This document shows positions 45,994 through 55,756 of a DNA stretch of 64,000 bases, piece after piece. Source of the DNA: Sporosarcina sp. Marseille-Q4943 (lineage in GTDB: Bacteria > Bacillota > Bacilli > Bacillales_A > Planococcaceae). The translations under genes and the position numbers were made by a program. Each line of letters opens with the position of its first letter. The first letter of the stretch is position 1. The notes under the pieces were generated by a model. It was not told the origin of the DNA, searched no databases, and saw nothing but the letters and a program-made list of their open reading frames with translations. The stretch covers positions 744,001 through 808,000 of the forward strand of contig NZ_OX031157.1 of NCBI RefSeq assembly GCF_943736995.1. Reading direction: 5' to 3'.

Positions 45994-47273
45994 TATAATC
46001 TCCATAAATGAATCTGTTCTGGCTTGCTCGCCTTGCTTAGCACACTCTTAATATCCATAACGATCCCTTTACCATGTTTTAATAACCGATCGAACTGGGA
46101 CCATCCTTCATTGACATACTCCATATGAGATACCGCTAAGACAACGGCATCCGAAGGCGGTAGTTTGTCGTAAGGTGTCAATGAGAGTTGATATTCAGCA
46201 AATGCCTCATTCACATCTGCATGCGGATCAGCTACTTGCACTTCCACTCCAAATTCCTGCAGCTCCCAAATGATGTCTATCACTTTAGAGTTTCGAAGGT
46301 CTGGGACATTCTCTTTAAATGTCAATCCGAGAACAGTTACCTTTGCACCTTGTACAGGCAGATTGAGCTTGATCATTTTTTTTACTAATGCCCTTGCAAT
46401 ATAACGACCGATACTATCATTTATTCGGCGACCGGCAAGGATCACTTCTGGAAAGTGACCGACCGTCTGTGCTTTATGGGTTAAATAGTACGGATCTACA
46501 CCGATACAATGACCGCCAACTAACCCGGGAGAGAATTTAAGGAAATTCCATTTCGTACCTGCTGCTTCCAATACTTCTGCTGTATCAATCCCAAGGCTGT
46601 CAAAAATTAAGGCTAATTCATTCATCAGTGCAATATTGACATCTCTTTGCGTGTTTTCAATCACTTTTGCGGCTTCTGCAACACGAATCGAGCTCGCTTT
46701 ATATACACCTGCTTCGACAACATCGCTATATACTTGCGCAATAATGTCCAATACTTCAGGCGTTTGGCCGGATACGACTTTTGTGATTTTCGTAAAGGTG
46801 CGTTCTTTATCACCGGGATTAATACGTTCTGGAGAGTAACCGACGAAAAAATCAATGCCCGCCTTCATTCCTGAATGCTTTTCTAATACAGGTATGCACT
46901 CCTCCTCTGTAACGCCTGGATAGACGGTTGACTCAAAAACAACAATTGCTCCCTTTTGAAGACTTTTTCCGACTGTTTCTGAAGCACGTAGTAAAGGTGA
47001 TAAATCAGGTTGGTTATGTGCATTAATCGGTGTAGGGACGGATACGATCATAAAGTCTGACTCCTTCAGTCTTTCACTGTCAGACGTAAATTCGATTTTT
47101 GCTTCCGTTAAATCATCCACCTCTACTTCATTTGTATAGTCGACGCCGGCCTGTAATGTGGAAATTCGATGTTCATTAATATCAAAGCCGATTACCGTAT
47201 ATTTTTTCCCAAAAGCAACCGCCACAGGCAACCCTACATATCCTAAGCCGATAACAGCTATTTTTCTTTTCAT
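45993..47273 (-). CDS. Nucleotide-sugar 6-dehydrogenase (WbpO/TviB-like)
   Basis: A 426-residue UDP-sugar dehydrogenase. The NAD site is IAVIGLGYVGLPVAVAFGKK, and the catalytic Cys is in GLVGGHCIGVDPYYL. ENTQRDVNIALMNELA is the helix of the central domain. The FDINEHRISTLQAGVDYTNE segment resembles the UDP-HexNAc dehydrogenases (WbpO, TviB) more than UDP-glucose dehydrogenases, so UDP-HexNAc uronate is my first choice and UDP-GlcA the alternative. Start MKRKIAV is chosen for AAAGGG 6 nt upstream. Confidence 0.9.
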   Translation of the reverse strand: MKRKIAVIGLGYVGLPVAVAFGKKYTVIGFDINEHRISTLQAGVDYTNEVEVDDLTEAKIEFTSDSERLKESDFMIVSVPTPINAHNQPDLSPLLRASETVGKSLQKGAIVVFESTVYPGVTEEECIPVLEKHSGMKAGIDFFVGYSPERINPGDKERTFTKITKVVSGQTPEVLDIIAQVYSDVVEAGVYKASSIRVAEAAKVIENTQRDVNIALMNELALIFDSLGIDTAEVLEAAGTKWNFLKFSPGLVGGHCIGVDPYYLTHKAQTVGHFPEVILAGRRINDSIGRYIARALVKKMIKLNLPVQGAKVTVLGLTFKENVPDLRNSKVIDIIWELQEFGVEVQVADPHADVNEAFAEYQLSLTPYDKLPPSDAVVLAVSHMEYVNEGWSQFDRLLKHGKGIVMDIKSVLSKASKPEQIHLWRL

Positions 47274-47284
47274 CACAGACCCTT

Positions 47285-48298
47285 TCACAACGTTATTTGA
47301 TAATACGCCAAATACCAGTCGACAAATTTGCCGACACCATCTTTAATGGATGTCTTTGGTTTGAAACCGATTTCTTGATACAAGTCATCGACATTTGCAT
47401 AAGTGGCCGGAACATCCCCCTCCTGCAATGGCATGAAGTTCTTCACCGCTACTTTTCCTAGCTTTTCTTCAATCGCAGAAATGAAGTCCATCAAGTTCAC
47501 AGGGCTATTATTTCCAATGTTGTATACTTTGTAAGGGGCATAGCTTGTGCCGGGATCCGGATTTTTCCCGGACCAATTCGGATTCGGCGTTGCGGGTTTA
47601 TGCAGAAGCCGGGAAATGGACTCAACAATATCATCTACGTACGTGAAGTCGCGCATCATTTTTCCATTGTTAAATATATCGATCGGCTTACCTTCAATAA
47701 TGTTTTTCGTAAACTTGAAGAGAGCCATATCTGGGCGCCCCCATGGTCCGTATACCGTAAAGAAGCGAAGACCGGTCGTCGGTAACTTATATAGGCTGCT
47801 ATACGTATGTGCCATCAGTTCATTCGCTTTCTTTGTCGCCGCATACAAACTAAGAGGATGATCGACCGTATCATGCACAGAGAATGGTAATGTCGTATTG
47901 GCGCCGTAAACTGAGCTGGATGATGCATATATTAACTGCTTCACATGATGTTGACGACACATTTCCAACACATTGATAAAGCCGACAACATTCGAGTCGA
48001 TATAGACATATGGATTTTCAATACTGTATCTCACGCCCGCTTGCGCAGCTAAATTTACAACGATATCGATTTCATTTTCTCTGAATACCGTTTGAACTTT
48101 CTCTCGGTCTACCAAATCAGCATGATAAAACTTGAAGCATTTATGAGGAATGAGTTTTCCTAAACGTGCTTCCTTTAACGAAGGTTCGTAATAATCGTTC
48201 ATGTCGTCGAAACCTATGACTTGATGGCCCATTGACAACAGTTTTTCTGATAAATGATAGCCAATAAAACCGGAAGAACCCGTAATCAATATTTTCAT
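47285..48298 (-). CDS. UDP-sugar 4-epimerase (SDR; CapI/WbpP-like)
   Basis: A 337-residue extended short-chain dehydrogenase. The NAD motif is [14 protein letters not shown]; the catalytic Ser/Tyr/Lys are in [10 protein letters not shown] and [29 protein letters not shown] is characteristic of uronate epimerases (CapI/LspL). Together with the dehydrogenase 11 nt downstream it would provide a galacto-configured uronic acid. Its ATG overlaps the asnB stop (ATGA). Confidence 0.9.
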   Translation of the reverse strand: MKILITGSSGFIGYHLSEKLLSMGHQVIGFDDMNDYYEPSLKEARLGKLIPHKCFKFYHADLVDREKVQTVFRENEIDIVVNLAAQAGVRYSIENPYVYIDSNVVGFINVLEMCRQHHVKQLIYASSSSVYGANTTLPFSVHDTVDHPLSLYAATKKANELMAHTYSSLYKLPTTGLRFFTVYGPWGRPDMALFKFTKNIIEGKPIDIFNNGKMMRDFTYVDDIVESISRLLHKPATPNPNWSGKNPDPGTSYAPYKVYNIGNNSPVNLMDFISAIEEKLGKVAVKNFMPLQEGDVPATYANVDDLYQEIGFKPKTSIKDGVGKFVDWYLAYYQITL

Positions 48299-50079
48299 TT
48301 TTTCCCTCCCTCAACATTTCTAAGGAAGTTTTCATGCCATTTGTGTAAAACAATTAAACTCCATATAAGGTTTGCATGATTTTTTTTGCTCTTCATATGT
48401 TCTTCAATGATTGTTTGAACGGCGGGGAAATGAACGAGATTTGCTTTTTCTACTTTTTCTTTCGTCAAAGAGGAGACGACCAACTCTTTTAGTTCGGTCT
48501 TGAACCATTCAGCTAATGGGATCTCAAATCCCCTCTTTTTAGCAGTTAGTATTTTATCGGGGAGCAGGTCTGAAAACGTCTCTTTCAATATGATTTTTCC
48601 GTTTGCACGACGCATTTTATATTTCAAAGGGATTTCATACGCTAATTCCACTACTTTATGGTCGAGAAAAGGTGATCGTATTTCCAGCCCATTTATTTTG
48701 CTCATTCGGTCAGTCTTGACTAACATGTCATTTGGCAAAGCGAACTTGAAGTCTGTATACATCATCCGGTTCACTGACTCATTCGTATTTAAATAAAAAA
48801 AGTAGTCAGATAACTGTTCATCTACATTAAACTTGTTGAATGATTTATGTTTAACTAATCTGGAAATCTCGTCTTGGCCGTATGATTCCATCAATTTAAC
48901 ATGCATTTGAAACGTTTCGGTATTAGCGCTTCTCGTAAACTTTTTTGCTTTCGTAGCAAATGCAGTAATAGGATTTCGTTTGTCTTCCGGAATCAACTGT
49001 AATGGAGCTTCAATGAGCTTCTCTCTGATCATCTTTGGTAATTTCGAATACAGTTGCTGGTAATAGACACTCGTGTATTTATTGTATCCAGCGAATAATT
49101 CATCCCCACCGTCACCGCTTAAAGCGACAGACGTATGCTGTTTAGTTAGCCGGGAAACGTAGTAAGTTGGTATCGCGGAAGAATCGGCAAAGGGCTCTTC
49201 CATGTTTCCAATGATTGTTTCGATCACTTCATGTAGATCATCAAATTCGATAAAAAGTTCATGATGATTGGTATGATGCAGTTTGGAGACAGTCTTTGCT
49301 AAAGCCGACTCATCATATTGTTTAAGGTTCTTATATCCAATCGTAAATGTATTTACGGGCCTCGTTGACTGTTCAGCCATCAAACCTACAACAATACTCG
49401 AATCAATGCCTCCGCTTAAAAAAGCACTTGCTGATTCACCGCTCTCCATACGCTCTCGGACAGAGCTAGTCAATGTCTCTCTTACTCGTTGTTGCATGGA
49501 TTGATAAGGTCCATCTACTTCGGTAGCATCCGGGTTTATATCCCAATACTTTTTTATTGTTAACGTATCGTTTTCCAGGGAATATTTGATAGAATGCCCT
49601 GGCATTACTTGATAGACATTCTGAAATATTGTCATCGGCTGCGGGATATAATAAAAACGCAAAAAATTCTCTACGGCTTCGTAATTGATTTCTTGTTCAT
49701 TGCGAGCTATTATCTTTTTCAGTTCGGATCCAAATAGCAACTGATCAAGCCCATTGTAATAATAGTACGGTTTTTTCCCTACTCGATCTCTCACCATTAC
49801 TAATTCTTTGTTACGTACATCCCAGATGGCTATCGCAAACGTTCCATGCAAATAATTCATAAAGTCTTCACCGTATTCTTCATACACGTTAAGGATTAGT
49901 TCAGAATCCGAATTGGTTTTAAATTGATGATTATTTTCTTCTAATTTCTTTTTGAGTGCTTGCGCATTGTATATTTTGCCGTTAAAAGCAATTTTTTTAG
50001 AATTCGCTTCAAAAACATCGTTATCATGAAGTTGTATTTCAGCGCTTGATTTCGTTAAAACACCATGAAAGCCGCACAT
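48295..50079 (-). CDS. AsnB-type glutamine amidotransferase of the polysaccharide locus
   Basis: A 594-residue asparagine-synthetase-like enzyme. The N-terminal glutaminase starts MCGFHGVLT with Cys2 as nucleophile. The synthase domain has the PP-loop in [13 protein letters not shown] and [18 protein letters not shown]. In polysaccharide loci such enzymes (WbpS/WbtH type) amidate uronic acids instead of making asparagine; the neighbouring dehydrogenase and epimerase favour that here. Free asparagine synthesis cannot be excluded from sequence alone. Confidence 0.88.
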   Translation of the reverse strand: MCGFHGVLTKSSAEIQLHDNDVFEANSKKIAFNGKIYNAQALKKKLEENNHQFKTNSDSELILNVYEEYGEDFMNYLHGTFAIAIWDVRNKELVMVRDRVGKKPYYYYNGLDQLLFGSELKKIIARNEQEINYEAVENFLRFYYIPQPMTIFQNVYQVMPGHSIKYSLENDTLTIKKYWDINPDATEVDGPYQSMQQRVRETLTSSVRERMESGESASAFLSGGIDSSIVVGLMAEQSTRPVNTFTIGYKNLKQYDESALAKTVSKLHHTNHHELFIEFDDLHEVIETIIGNMEEPFADSSAIPTYYVSRLTKQHTSVALSGDGGDELFAGYNKYTSVYYQQLYSKLPKMIREKLIEAPLQLIPEDKRNPITAFATKAKKFTRSANTETFQMHVKLMESYGQDEISRLVKHKSFNKFNVDEQLSDYFFYLNTNESVNRMMYTDFKFALPNDMLVKTDRMSKINGLEIRSPFLDHKVVELAYEIPLKYKMRRANGKIILKETFSDLLPDKILTAKKRGFEIPLAEWFKTELKELVVSSLTKEKVEKANLVHFPAVQTIIEEHMKSKKNHANLIWSLIVLHKWHENFLRNVEGGKK

Positions 50080-50116
50080 TACTAAACCATCCCTCCCCAA
50101 GCAAATAGGAAAAGCT

Positions 50117-51313
50117 CTAGCCGATTTTGCTCCCTACACTGGATCGAATCAATTCCTGTTTATGATTCGTTAACAATAGAAGAAATAGGACAAACCAAAT
50201 AATCGGTTGCCTCATGACATTATGAAAATTAGAGAAAATGAATACTTGAAGTAATAAAAGAAGGTAGTACAAATTTTTTCTGGAGTTACTAATCGCCCAT
50301 AAGAATAGGAATAGGATAACTATTAATCCAATAAGACCTAACATTGAAAGTAAATCAATTACCGTATTATGTGCTTCAAACCCTTCAAATGGTGAGGTTA
50401 GTCCGGATTGTGATTTCGTTCCGTTCCCAATTAACGGTGATCCCGTGAATGCTTTTATTCCGTTTTCCCATAAGATAAATCGAATAGACGATTGATTGCT
50501 TACTTCATTAAATGAATTTGAAACATTTTTAGAGATGTCTAACGCTATTTTCAGCATACTGACAAGAAATGAAAGCAAGAATATATTTACGATTACCTTA
50601 AAGAGAGTTTCAAATTTTATCTTTTTGATGAACATAGCGTAACTATAAATAAAAAATGATAGAATCCAAGCTAAAACGAGTGCATCACTTTCAATCTTTA
50701 ATCCAATCCAGACAACTGCCACGATGTTTAGAATGCCTATAGGAATCGATATTTTTTTTTTGCTCATTAAATATAAAGAGATATTTGGTAGGATGAGGGT
50801 TAGTAGAGCTAATTGATTGGGGTTAAGTGAAAGGCCACTAAATCTTGTTGAGTAATAATAAAAGAAGTCTATAAAGAAGAATTTATCAATGATCAATAAA
50901 TACAGTAAGCAAAAATAAATATATGCTTGCGAGTAATTGTAAAAAGAAAGAGCGGCTTTTTTTAATACGTCTTGGTAATCGGGTAAATGTACTACTAAAA
51001 TGATGATTCCGATTGGAAGTAAATATGCAATTGTATCCCTAAAGTCTATTAGTTCAATTGTTCCTTTGAGCGCACCGCACAAATTTGAAATGAAAGCCAA
51101 TAGTAAAAATGAATATAAAAGAGTAACAAGTTTAATGCTTTTTTTAGTTACATAGATCTTTTGGTTTTTGGCCACTTGAATGATCAACAGTACTGCCGTT
51201 AGTAGTAATAACAGTTCGCCTATTCCTATAGGTCCAATAAACCTTATTTTCGTAAAGGTAGTAAAGCTTAAAGCGATACCGAGAAGGATGGGAATCATTT
51301 TGTTTGAATTCAT
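50117..51313 (-). CDS. O-antigen polymerase/ligase-like membrane protein (Wzy)
   Basis: A 398-residue very hydrophobic protein with about 11-12 spans. A long loop in the last third (KAFTGSPLIGNGTKSQSGLT, EGFEAHNTVIDLLSMLGLIG) is the recognisable O-antigen ligase/polymerase region. It should link repeat units outside the membrane. The start at 51313 has GGGAGAG 4 nt upstream. Low-GC and rich in Ile, Leu and Phe. Confidence 0.85.
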   Translation of the reverse strand: MNSNKMIPILLGIALSFTTFTKIRFIGPIGIGELLLLLTAVLLIIQVAKNQKIYVTKKSIKLVTLLYSFLLLAFISNLCGALKGTIELIDFRDTIAYLLPIGIIILVVHLPDYQDVLKKAALSFYNYSQAYIYFCLLYLLIIDKFFFIDFFYYYSTRFSGLSLNPNQLALLTLILPNISLYLMSKKKISIPIGILNIVAVVWIGLKIESDALVLAWILSFFIYSYAMFIKKIKFETLFKVIVNIFLLSFLVSMLKIALDISKNVSNSFNEVSNQSSIRFILWENGIKAFTGSPLIGNGTKSQSGLTSPFEGFEAHNTVIDLLSMLGLIGLIVILFLFLWAISNSRKNLYYLLLLLQVFIFSNFHNVMRQPIIWFVLFLLLLTNHKQELIRSSVGSKIG

Positions 51314-51374
51314 AATACTCTCCCTCGTATCGTCGAATAAAAACTCCACGTATCCTGTATGCTGTCATATCCCT

Positions 51375-53189
51375 TTAAGCTTCAGACGTTTTACGGTTTG
51401 CTAAGTCAATTAACACCTTCTTCAATTCATCTACCGGAATTTCCAACAGGTTCTCGAGCACGGCGTCCATTTCCTTCTCGCTCATCGGTGCTGACCTTCC
51501 GACATAGATCTTAGGGAAGATTTGATCATTTTGAATTTCATTTTCATTCAACAGCTCTTCAAAAAGTTTTTCACCTGGACGAATTCCAGTAAAAATAATC
51601 CCGATTTCATCTTCACGATACCCCGACAGTTTAATTAAGTTTTTCGCCAAGTCGACTATTTTAACCGGTTCGCCCATGTCGAGAACAAACACTTCCCCCT
51701 CCATCGCGAGCGTACCAGCCTGAATGACAAGTTGAGAAGCTTCGGGTATTGTCATAAAATATCTTGTCATTTCAGGATCCGTGACAGTAACTGGACCGCC
51801 TTGCTTAATTTGCTCTTTAAACAGCGGGACTACACTGCCGCGAGACCCTAACACATTGCCAAAACGCACCGCTGCAAACTTCGTCTTACTTTCTTTCGCG
51901 ATGTTCTGCACAATCATCTCGGCAAAACGTTTCGACGCTCCCATGACATTCGTCGGGTTTACCGCCTTGTCGGTAGAAACCATGACAAAATACGAGACGG
52001 AAAATATGTCTGCCGCTTCAGCGATATTTTTCGTGCCATATATGTTGTTTTTGACGGCTTCCGTTGGGTTTTCTTCCATTAAAGGGACATGTTTATATGC
52101 TGCTGCATGATAGATGACATCTGGTTTGAACTCACTGACTACTTCAAAAATCCTCATCCGGTCTTTAATATCAGCAATTACTGGGATGATTTTTGTAGGA
52201 ACATCCACACTCTTTCGTAATTCCATATCTATGTTGTAAATTGAGTTTTCACCATGGCCTAAAAGTATGATACTTTTAGGCTTGAATTTACTCACTTGCC
52301 GACAAATTTCCGATCCTATTGACCCTCCCGCTCCGGTGACGAGAATTGTTTTATTTGCAAGCTTTTCTTCGATTGCTTTCAAATCGAGCTCAACTTCTTC
52401 TCTACCGAGGAGATCTTCTATTTTCACGTCGCGCATGTCAGTGACAGAAACTTTTCCTGTCATCAAGTCCTCGATGCGCGGTATTGTCATTGTCTTCACA
52501 CCGGTTTCAACACAGATTTTAAACAGATCCACCATTGCCTGTTTTGAAAGGGAAGGAATCGCTATGACGATCTTTTCAATATTATATTCTTTTACTAGTT
52601 TCGGAATATCTTTTGTACCGCTCACGACTTTCAATCCATAAATCTCTAATCCAATTTTAGAGCGATTATCGTCAACGAACAGTACGGGTTTCATCCCTGA
52701 TTCGGGGTTCTGAAGGACTTGGCGAGCTATCATTGTCCCTGCCTGGCCAGCCCCGACGATCATTATGCGAGTTGTTTCGATATTCTTTTGTCGGTTGACC
52801 GTCTCACGCATAAGTCGAAAAGAAAACCTCGATCCGCCGATTAAAAGAATATGTAACATCCATGTGAGAAAGAGTGCCCTGAAGGATACTTCTTGCATAA
52901 GGACAATTTGAACAATCATGACAACTGTAATCGTCATTGTGACTGCCTTCAAAATCGAATACAACTCTCCAGTTGATGCATAGGACCAGTCTTTCCTATA
53001 GAGCCCGTACTTCCAAGCGAAGAAGTGATGTCCAATTTGGATTGTGACAACACTTATGAAGAGCATTTTGTTTGTGAACACATTGATGTACGGATGCAAG
53101 ATGAAATACCCGACAAAGATTGAAAATAAGACAATTAGAGAATCGACAATTGCTAATATACTCGTTCTCATTCTCATTCTGATTAACAC
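51375..53189 (-). CDS. Membrane-bound UDP-HexNAc 4,6-dehydratase (PglF/CapD/EpsC-like)
   Basis: About 604 residues. Four membrane spans come first (~1-120), then a Rossmann-like domain (RIMIVGAGQAGTMIARQ), then the catalytic SDR domain (ILVTGAGGSIGSEICRQ). VSTDKAVNPTNVMGASKR carries the Met-x-x-x-Lys that replaces the usual Tyr-x-x-x-Lys in PglF/WbpM-type enzymes. It makes the 4-keto-6-deoxy intermediate used by the aminotransferase half of the fusion protein. Start GTG at 53189 is favoured by GGGGG five bases upstream. Confidence 0.92.
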   Translation of the reverse strand: MLIRMRMRTSILAIVDSLIVLFSIFVGYFILHPYINVFTNKMLFISVVTIQIGHHFFAWKYGLYRKDWSYASTGELYSILKAVTMTITVVMIVQIVLMQEVSFRALFLTWMLHILLIGGSRFSFRLMRETVNRQKNIETTRIMIVGAGQAGTMIARQVLQNPESGMKPVLFVDDNRSKIGLEIYGLKVVSGTKDIPKLVKEYNIEKIVIAIPSLSKQAMVDLFKICVETGVKTMTIPRIEDLMTGKVSVTDMRDVKIEDLLGREEVELDLKAIEEKLANKTILVTGAGGSIGSEICRQVSKFKPKSIILLGHGENSIYNIDMELRKSVDVPTKIIPVIADIKDRMRIFEVVSEFKPDVIYHAAAYKHVPLMEENPTEAVKNNIYGTKNIAEAADIFSVSYFVMVSTDKAVNPTNVMGASKRFAEMIVQNIAKESKTKFAAVRFGNVLGSRGSVVPLFKEQIKQGGPVTVTDPEMTRYFMTIPEASQLVIQAGTLAMEGEVFVLDMGEPVKIVDLAKNLIKLSGYREDEIGIIFTGIRPGEKLFEELLNENEIQNDQIFPKIYVGRSAPMSEKEMDAVLENLLEIPVDELKKVLIDLANRKTSEA

Positions 53190-53222
53190 GAGGGCCCCCA
53201 CTCCTAAGTTCTGAACTGGATT

Positions 53223-53990
53223 CTAGTTGATTCGTTTCCACCATTTTTTTGTTACCGGAATTTCCGGCTCTAGAATGATGAATGGTTCGTCTGTTAAAAT
53301 ACGTTTGTTGTTCTCTAGTAGGATGTCAATGCTATCGTGTTTTTTCTTTTTTTCTAGATAGCTAAGTCCTTCATTGAACAATAATGGTCTCGATTTTGTA
53401 TCATGAACATCCGATCCATATGTATGAATTAGATTCGCTTCGACAAGTTGAATTGAAAGTCTTTGAACACGTTTCCCGAAATGTCCTGCTAGGCTCCCAG
53501 CATTCACCTGTGCAAACGCACCATGCCGTATTAACTGTTCGAGTCGGGCAGGTTTCTCAGCAATGGCCCTGTTCCGTTCGGGGTGTGCAATAATTGGCAA
53601 GACGCCGTTTTCAATCATCGATTGTATGACACTTACTGTATAGAGCGGAATAGATTGTGACGGCAGTTCAAGTAATAGATAACGTGATTCTGCTAGCGTC
53701 ATCACTTCACGCTTCATTATTTTTTCTATGACTTGGGGATGAAGCCGCACTTCCTGTCCTGTGTGGAGATTGACTGGATACCCCCCTGCCCGCAAGCAAT
53801 CAGTAAGAAGTCGAATTTGAGCTTGGATTTCTTCTTTCGGGACATGGTAATGAGGACTGAATGCATGTGGTGTTGCAATCATGTCCGTAATTCCTTCCAG
53901 TGCTGCTTTTTCCACAATACGTATTGTATCCTCTATTGTTTTCGGTCCATCGTCCACACCAAACAAGATATGGCAGTGTACGTCAATCAT
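53223..53990 (-). CDS. Tyrosine-protein phosphatase CpsB/YwqE (PHP family)
   Basis: A 255-residue metal-dependent phosphatase. It has MIDVHCHILFGVDDGP, MIATPHAFSPHYH, HTGQEVRLHP, PIIAHPERNRAI and YGSDVHDT, the metal ligands of the PHP fold. It removes phosphate from the CpsD-like kinase and so tunes polymer synthesis. It follows the kinase gene by about 50 nt. Confidence 0.94.
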   Translation of the reverse strand: MIDVHCHILFGVDDGPKTIEDTIRIVEKAALEGITDMIATPHAFSPHYHVPKEEIQAQIRLLTDCLRAGGYPVNLHTGQEVRLHPQVIEKIMKREVMTLAESRYLLLELPSQSIPLYTVSVIQSMIENGVLPIIAHPERNRAIAEKPARLEQLIRHGAFAQVNAGSLAGHFGKRVQRLSIQLVEANLIHTYGSDVHDTKSRPLLFNEGLSYLEKKKKHDSIDILLENNKRILTDEPFIILEPEIPVTKKWWKRIN

Positions 53991-54039
53991 TTGTCTCCCC
54001 CCTTCCTAGCCATAAAAGAGTAAAAAGTGACGCGTCCGA

Positions 54040-54750
54040 TTATTCTTTTGCACCATCGTAGTTGTAATAGTAATCTCCTTTTTCAATTTTATAATTGTTC
54101 AAAATGACTCCTAAAACATTAGCTTTAGAAGTTTCCAACAATCCCTTCGCCCTTATCACACTGTTTTTCTCGGTTTTTCCAGAACTGACGACTAAGATTG
54201 TTCCATCACATTTATTTGAAAGAATTTGGGAGTCCACAACTAAAAGTATTGGAGGTGCGTCGATGATAATCACGTCATACTTCGCTTTCATTTCAATGAT
54301 CAGATCATCCATCGCTTTTGAACCAAGGAGTTCAGCGGGGTTTATCGGCATCTTCCCACAAGTAACAAGTTCTAGCCCTTTGATCTGGGTTCTTTTCACC
54401 ACCTCGTCCAAACCTCTTTGTCTTGTTAATAAATAGGATAGACCAGGAGAAGTTGTCGATTTAAACGTATAATGCACCGTAGGTTTTCTCATATCCGCAT
54501 CAACTAGAAGTACTCTCTTCCCAGCTTGCGCGAAAACAATGGCGACGTTTGCTGCCAATGTCGACTTCCCTTCCCCAGAAGATGAAGAAGTGAAAAGAAG
54601 AGTCTTTAACTTTTTGTCCGGCCGCAAAAAATTAATATTCTCTCGAATCATTCGGAATTGCTCTAACGTGATTGACTTAGGAGCATCTCTCGTAACAAGC
54701 TTACGTGACGCTGTTCGTCCGTTTTTCTTTTTCTTTTTCTTCTTGAACAT
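54040..54750 (-). CDS. Bacterial tyrosine kinase CpsD/YwqD
   Basis: A 236-residue BY-kinase. The Lys-rich start is MFKKKKKKKNGR; the Walker A is TSSSSGEGKSTLAAN, the Walker A' VLLVDADMRKP and the Walker B VIIIDAPP. A tyrosine cluster near the C-terminus (GDYYYNYDG) is the autophosphorylation tail. It needs the CpsC-like membrane activator encoded just upstream. Confidence 0.95.
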   Translation of the reverse strand: MFKKKKKKKNGRTASRKLVTRDAPKSITLEQFRMIRENINFLRPDKKLKTLLFTSSSSGEGKSTLAANVAIVFAQAGKRVLLVDADMRKPTVHYTFKSTTSPGLSYLLTRQRGLDEVVKRTQIKGLELVTCGKMPINPAELLGSKAMDDLIIEMKAKYDVIIIDAPPILLVVDSQILSNKCDGTILVVSSGKTEKNSVIRAKGLLETSKANVLGVILNNYKIEKGDYYYNYDGAKE

Positions 54751-54751
54751 C

Positions 54752-55489
54752 CTATCCTCCCCTTCTCCATATACGACCGAATAACCCTTTTATTTTACTC
54801 GCATCCACTTCTGTAATCGGACTTACAACCCCAATAACCGGAAATCCTAATAATTCTTCAACATCCCGCTCTGTTTTAACGGTCATATCCAAATAATGCC
54901 GAAGGAACGCCATTCCAACTCCTATCATCAATCCACAGACAGCCGCGATTGTCATATTAAGTAACGGATTTGGCTTAGCAGGCAATGGATTCTCGAGATA
55001 GACAGCCGGAGAGAGAATGTAAATGTTATTAACGTTCATAAGTATTTGGATTTCCTCTTGAAGAACTTCTACAATTGTATTGGCTATATCTACCGATCGA
55101 TAATGTTCCCGATCGTTCACACTAATTTTAATCACTTGGGAGTCTTGTGTAGTTTCGACCTTTATCTTTTTTTCAAGTAAAGCCGGAGTTGTATCCAAGT
55201 CCAGAATTTCAATGACTTTTGAAAGGATTGCGGGGCTTTTGATAATGACGGTATATGTATTAATGAGTTGAATATTCGTCTGAATATCCTGCGCATTAAC
55301 TTGGAGTTGTTCGGTCTGCTTCTGATTGATGAGGATTTGTGTTGACGCTTGGTATATAGGTGTCAAGAATAAGTAGCTTATTATTCCAGTTAGTATCACT
55401 GCGAATAGGGCCGTACTAATAATGAATACGGACCGCCTTTTTAATACTCTAAACAAATCATGTAGACTGATTGTTTCTTCAATAGGCAT
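54752..55489 (-). CDS. Chain-length regulator/kinase activator CpsC/YwqC (Wzz domain)
   Basis: A 245-residue protein with two spans (about 20-42 and 175-197) around an extracytoplasmic Wzz domain. The proline-rich motif NPLPAKPNPLLN precedes the second span. It sets polymer length and activates the CpsD-like kinase. GGGGAG TATT precedes ATG. First gene of the locus. Confidence 0.93.
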   Translation of the reverse strand: MPIEETISLHDLFRVLKRRSVFIISTALFAVILTGIISYLFLTPIYQASTQILINQKQTEQLQVNAQDIQTNIQLINTYTVIIKSPAILSKVIEILDLDTTPALLEKKIKVETTQDSQVIKISVNDREHYRSVDIANTIVEVLQEEIQILMNVNNIYILSPAVYLENPLPAKPNPLLNMTIAAVCGLMIGVGMAFLRHYLDMTVKTERDVEELLGFPVIGVVSPITEVDASKIKGLFGRIWRRGG

Positions 55490-55579
55490 AATACTCCCCT
55501 TTACAGCGGATTGTCATAGGTCCCCTGAATCCCTCGGTGCTCAAGTTCACCTTTCCATTCATTCTTCATGTTATTCAAT

Positions 55580-55609
55580 CCGAATGTCATTTGACACAGC
55601 GTCATTCGG
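55580..55609. other. Hairpin in the polysaccharide-operon leader
   Basis: CCGAATG and CATTCGG (7 bp) enclose a 16-nt loop. It lies about 90 nt before the first gene on the minus strand. Role unknown. Confidence 0.4.
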
Positions 55610-55651
55610 TTACACGTAAGAACAGTTTCCTATAGGTTTTTCCCGAAATCG

Positions 55652-55685
55652 AAAAAGCATGAACGGTGAAATGAACCGTCCATGC
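55652..55685 (-). terminator. Intrinsic-terminator-like hairpin in the polysaccharide-operon leader
   Basis: Minus strand GCATGGACGGT-TCATTTC-ACCGTTCATGC followed by TTTTTCG: an 11-bp stem (one G-T pair) and five T. It lies downstream of a TATAAT box and about 160 nt upstream of the first gene; no leftward gene ends here. An attenuator is the attractive reading. Confidence 0.6.
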
Positions 55686-55698
55686 TTGTTGGCATGCT

Positions 55699-55704
55699 AT
55701 TATA
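55699..55704 (-). promoter_or_regulatory. -10 box of the polysaccharide operon
   Basis: Minus strand TATAAT; the hexamer 17 nt upstream (GATGAG) is a poor -35, so activation by a factor would be needed. Confidence 0.45.
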
Positions 55705-55707
55705 GTG

Positions 55708-55725
55708 TGAGTACAGAAATACTCA
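55708..55725. promoter_or_regulatory. Palindrome overlapping the -35 region of the polysaccharide promoter
   Basis: TGAGTA-CAGAAA-TACTCA is a perfect 6-bp inverted repeat (18 bp in total). It lies between the divergent starts of the polysaccharide locus and the BASS transporter and covers the -35 position of the leftward promoter. Regulator unknown. Confidence 0.45.
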
Positions 55726-55756
55726 TCGAGAGATGATCGCTTTACTGGAGGATGAA

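Noticed and set aside
54040..55489. Sporulation or septum MinD-like ATPase
   Set aside because: The Walker A' motif, Tyr-rich tail, and adjacent Wzz and PHP-phosphatase genes identify it as a capsule tyrosine kinase.
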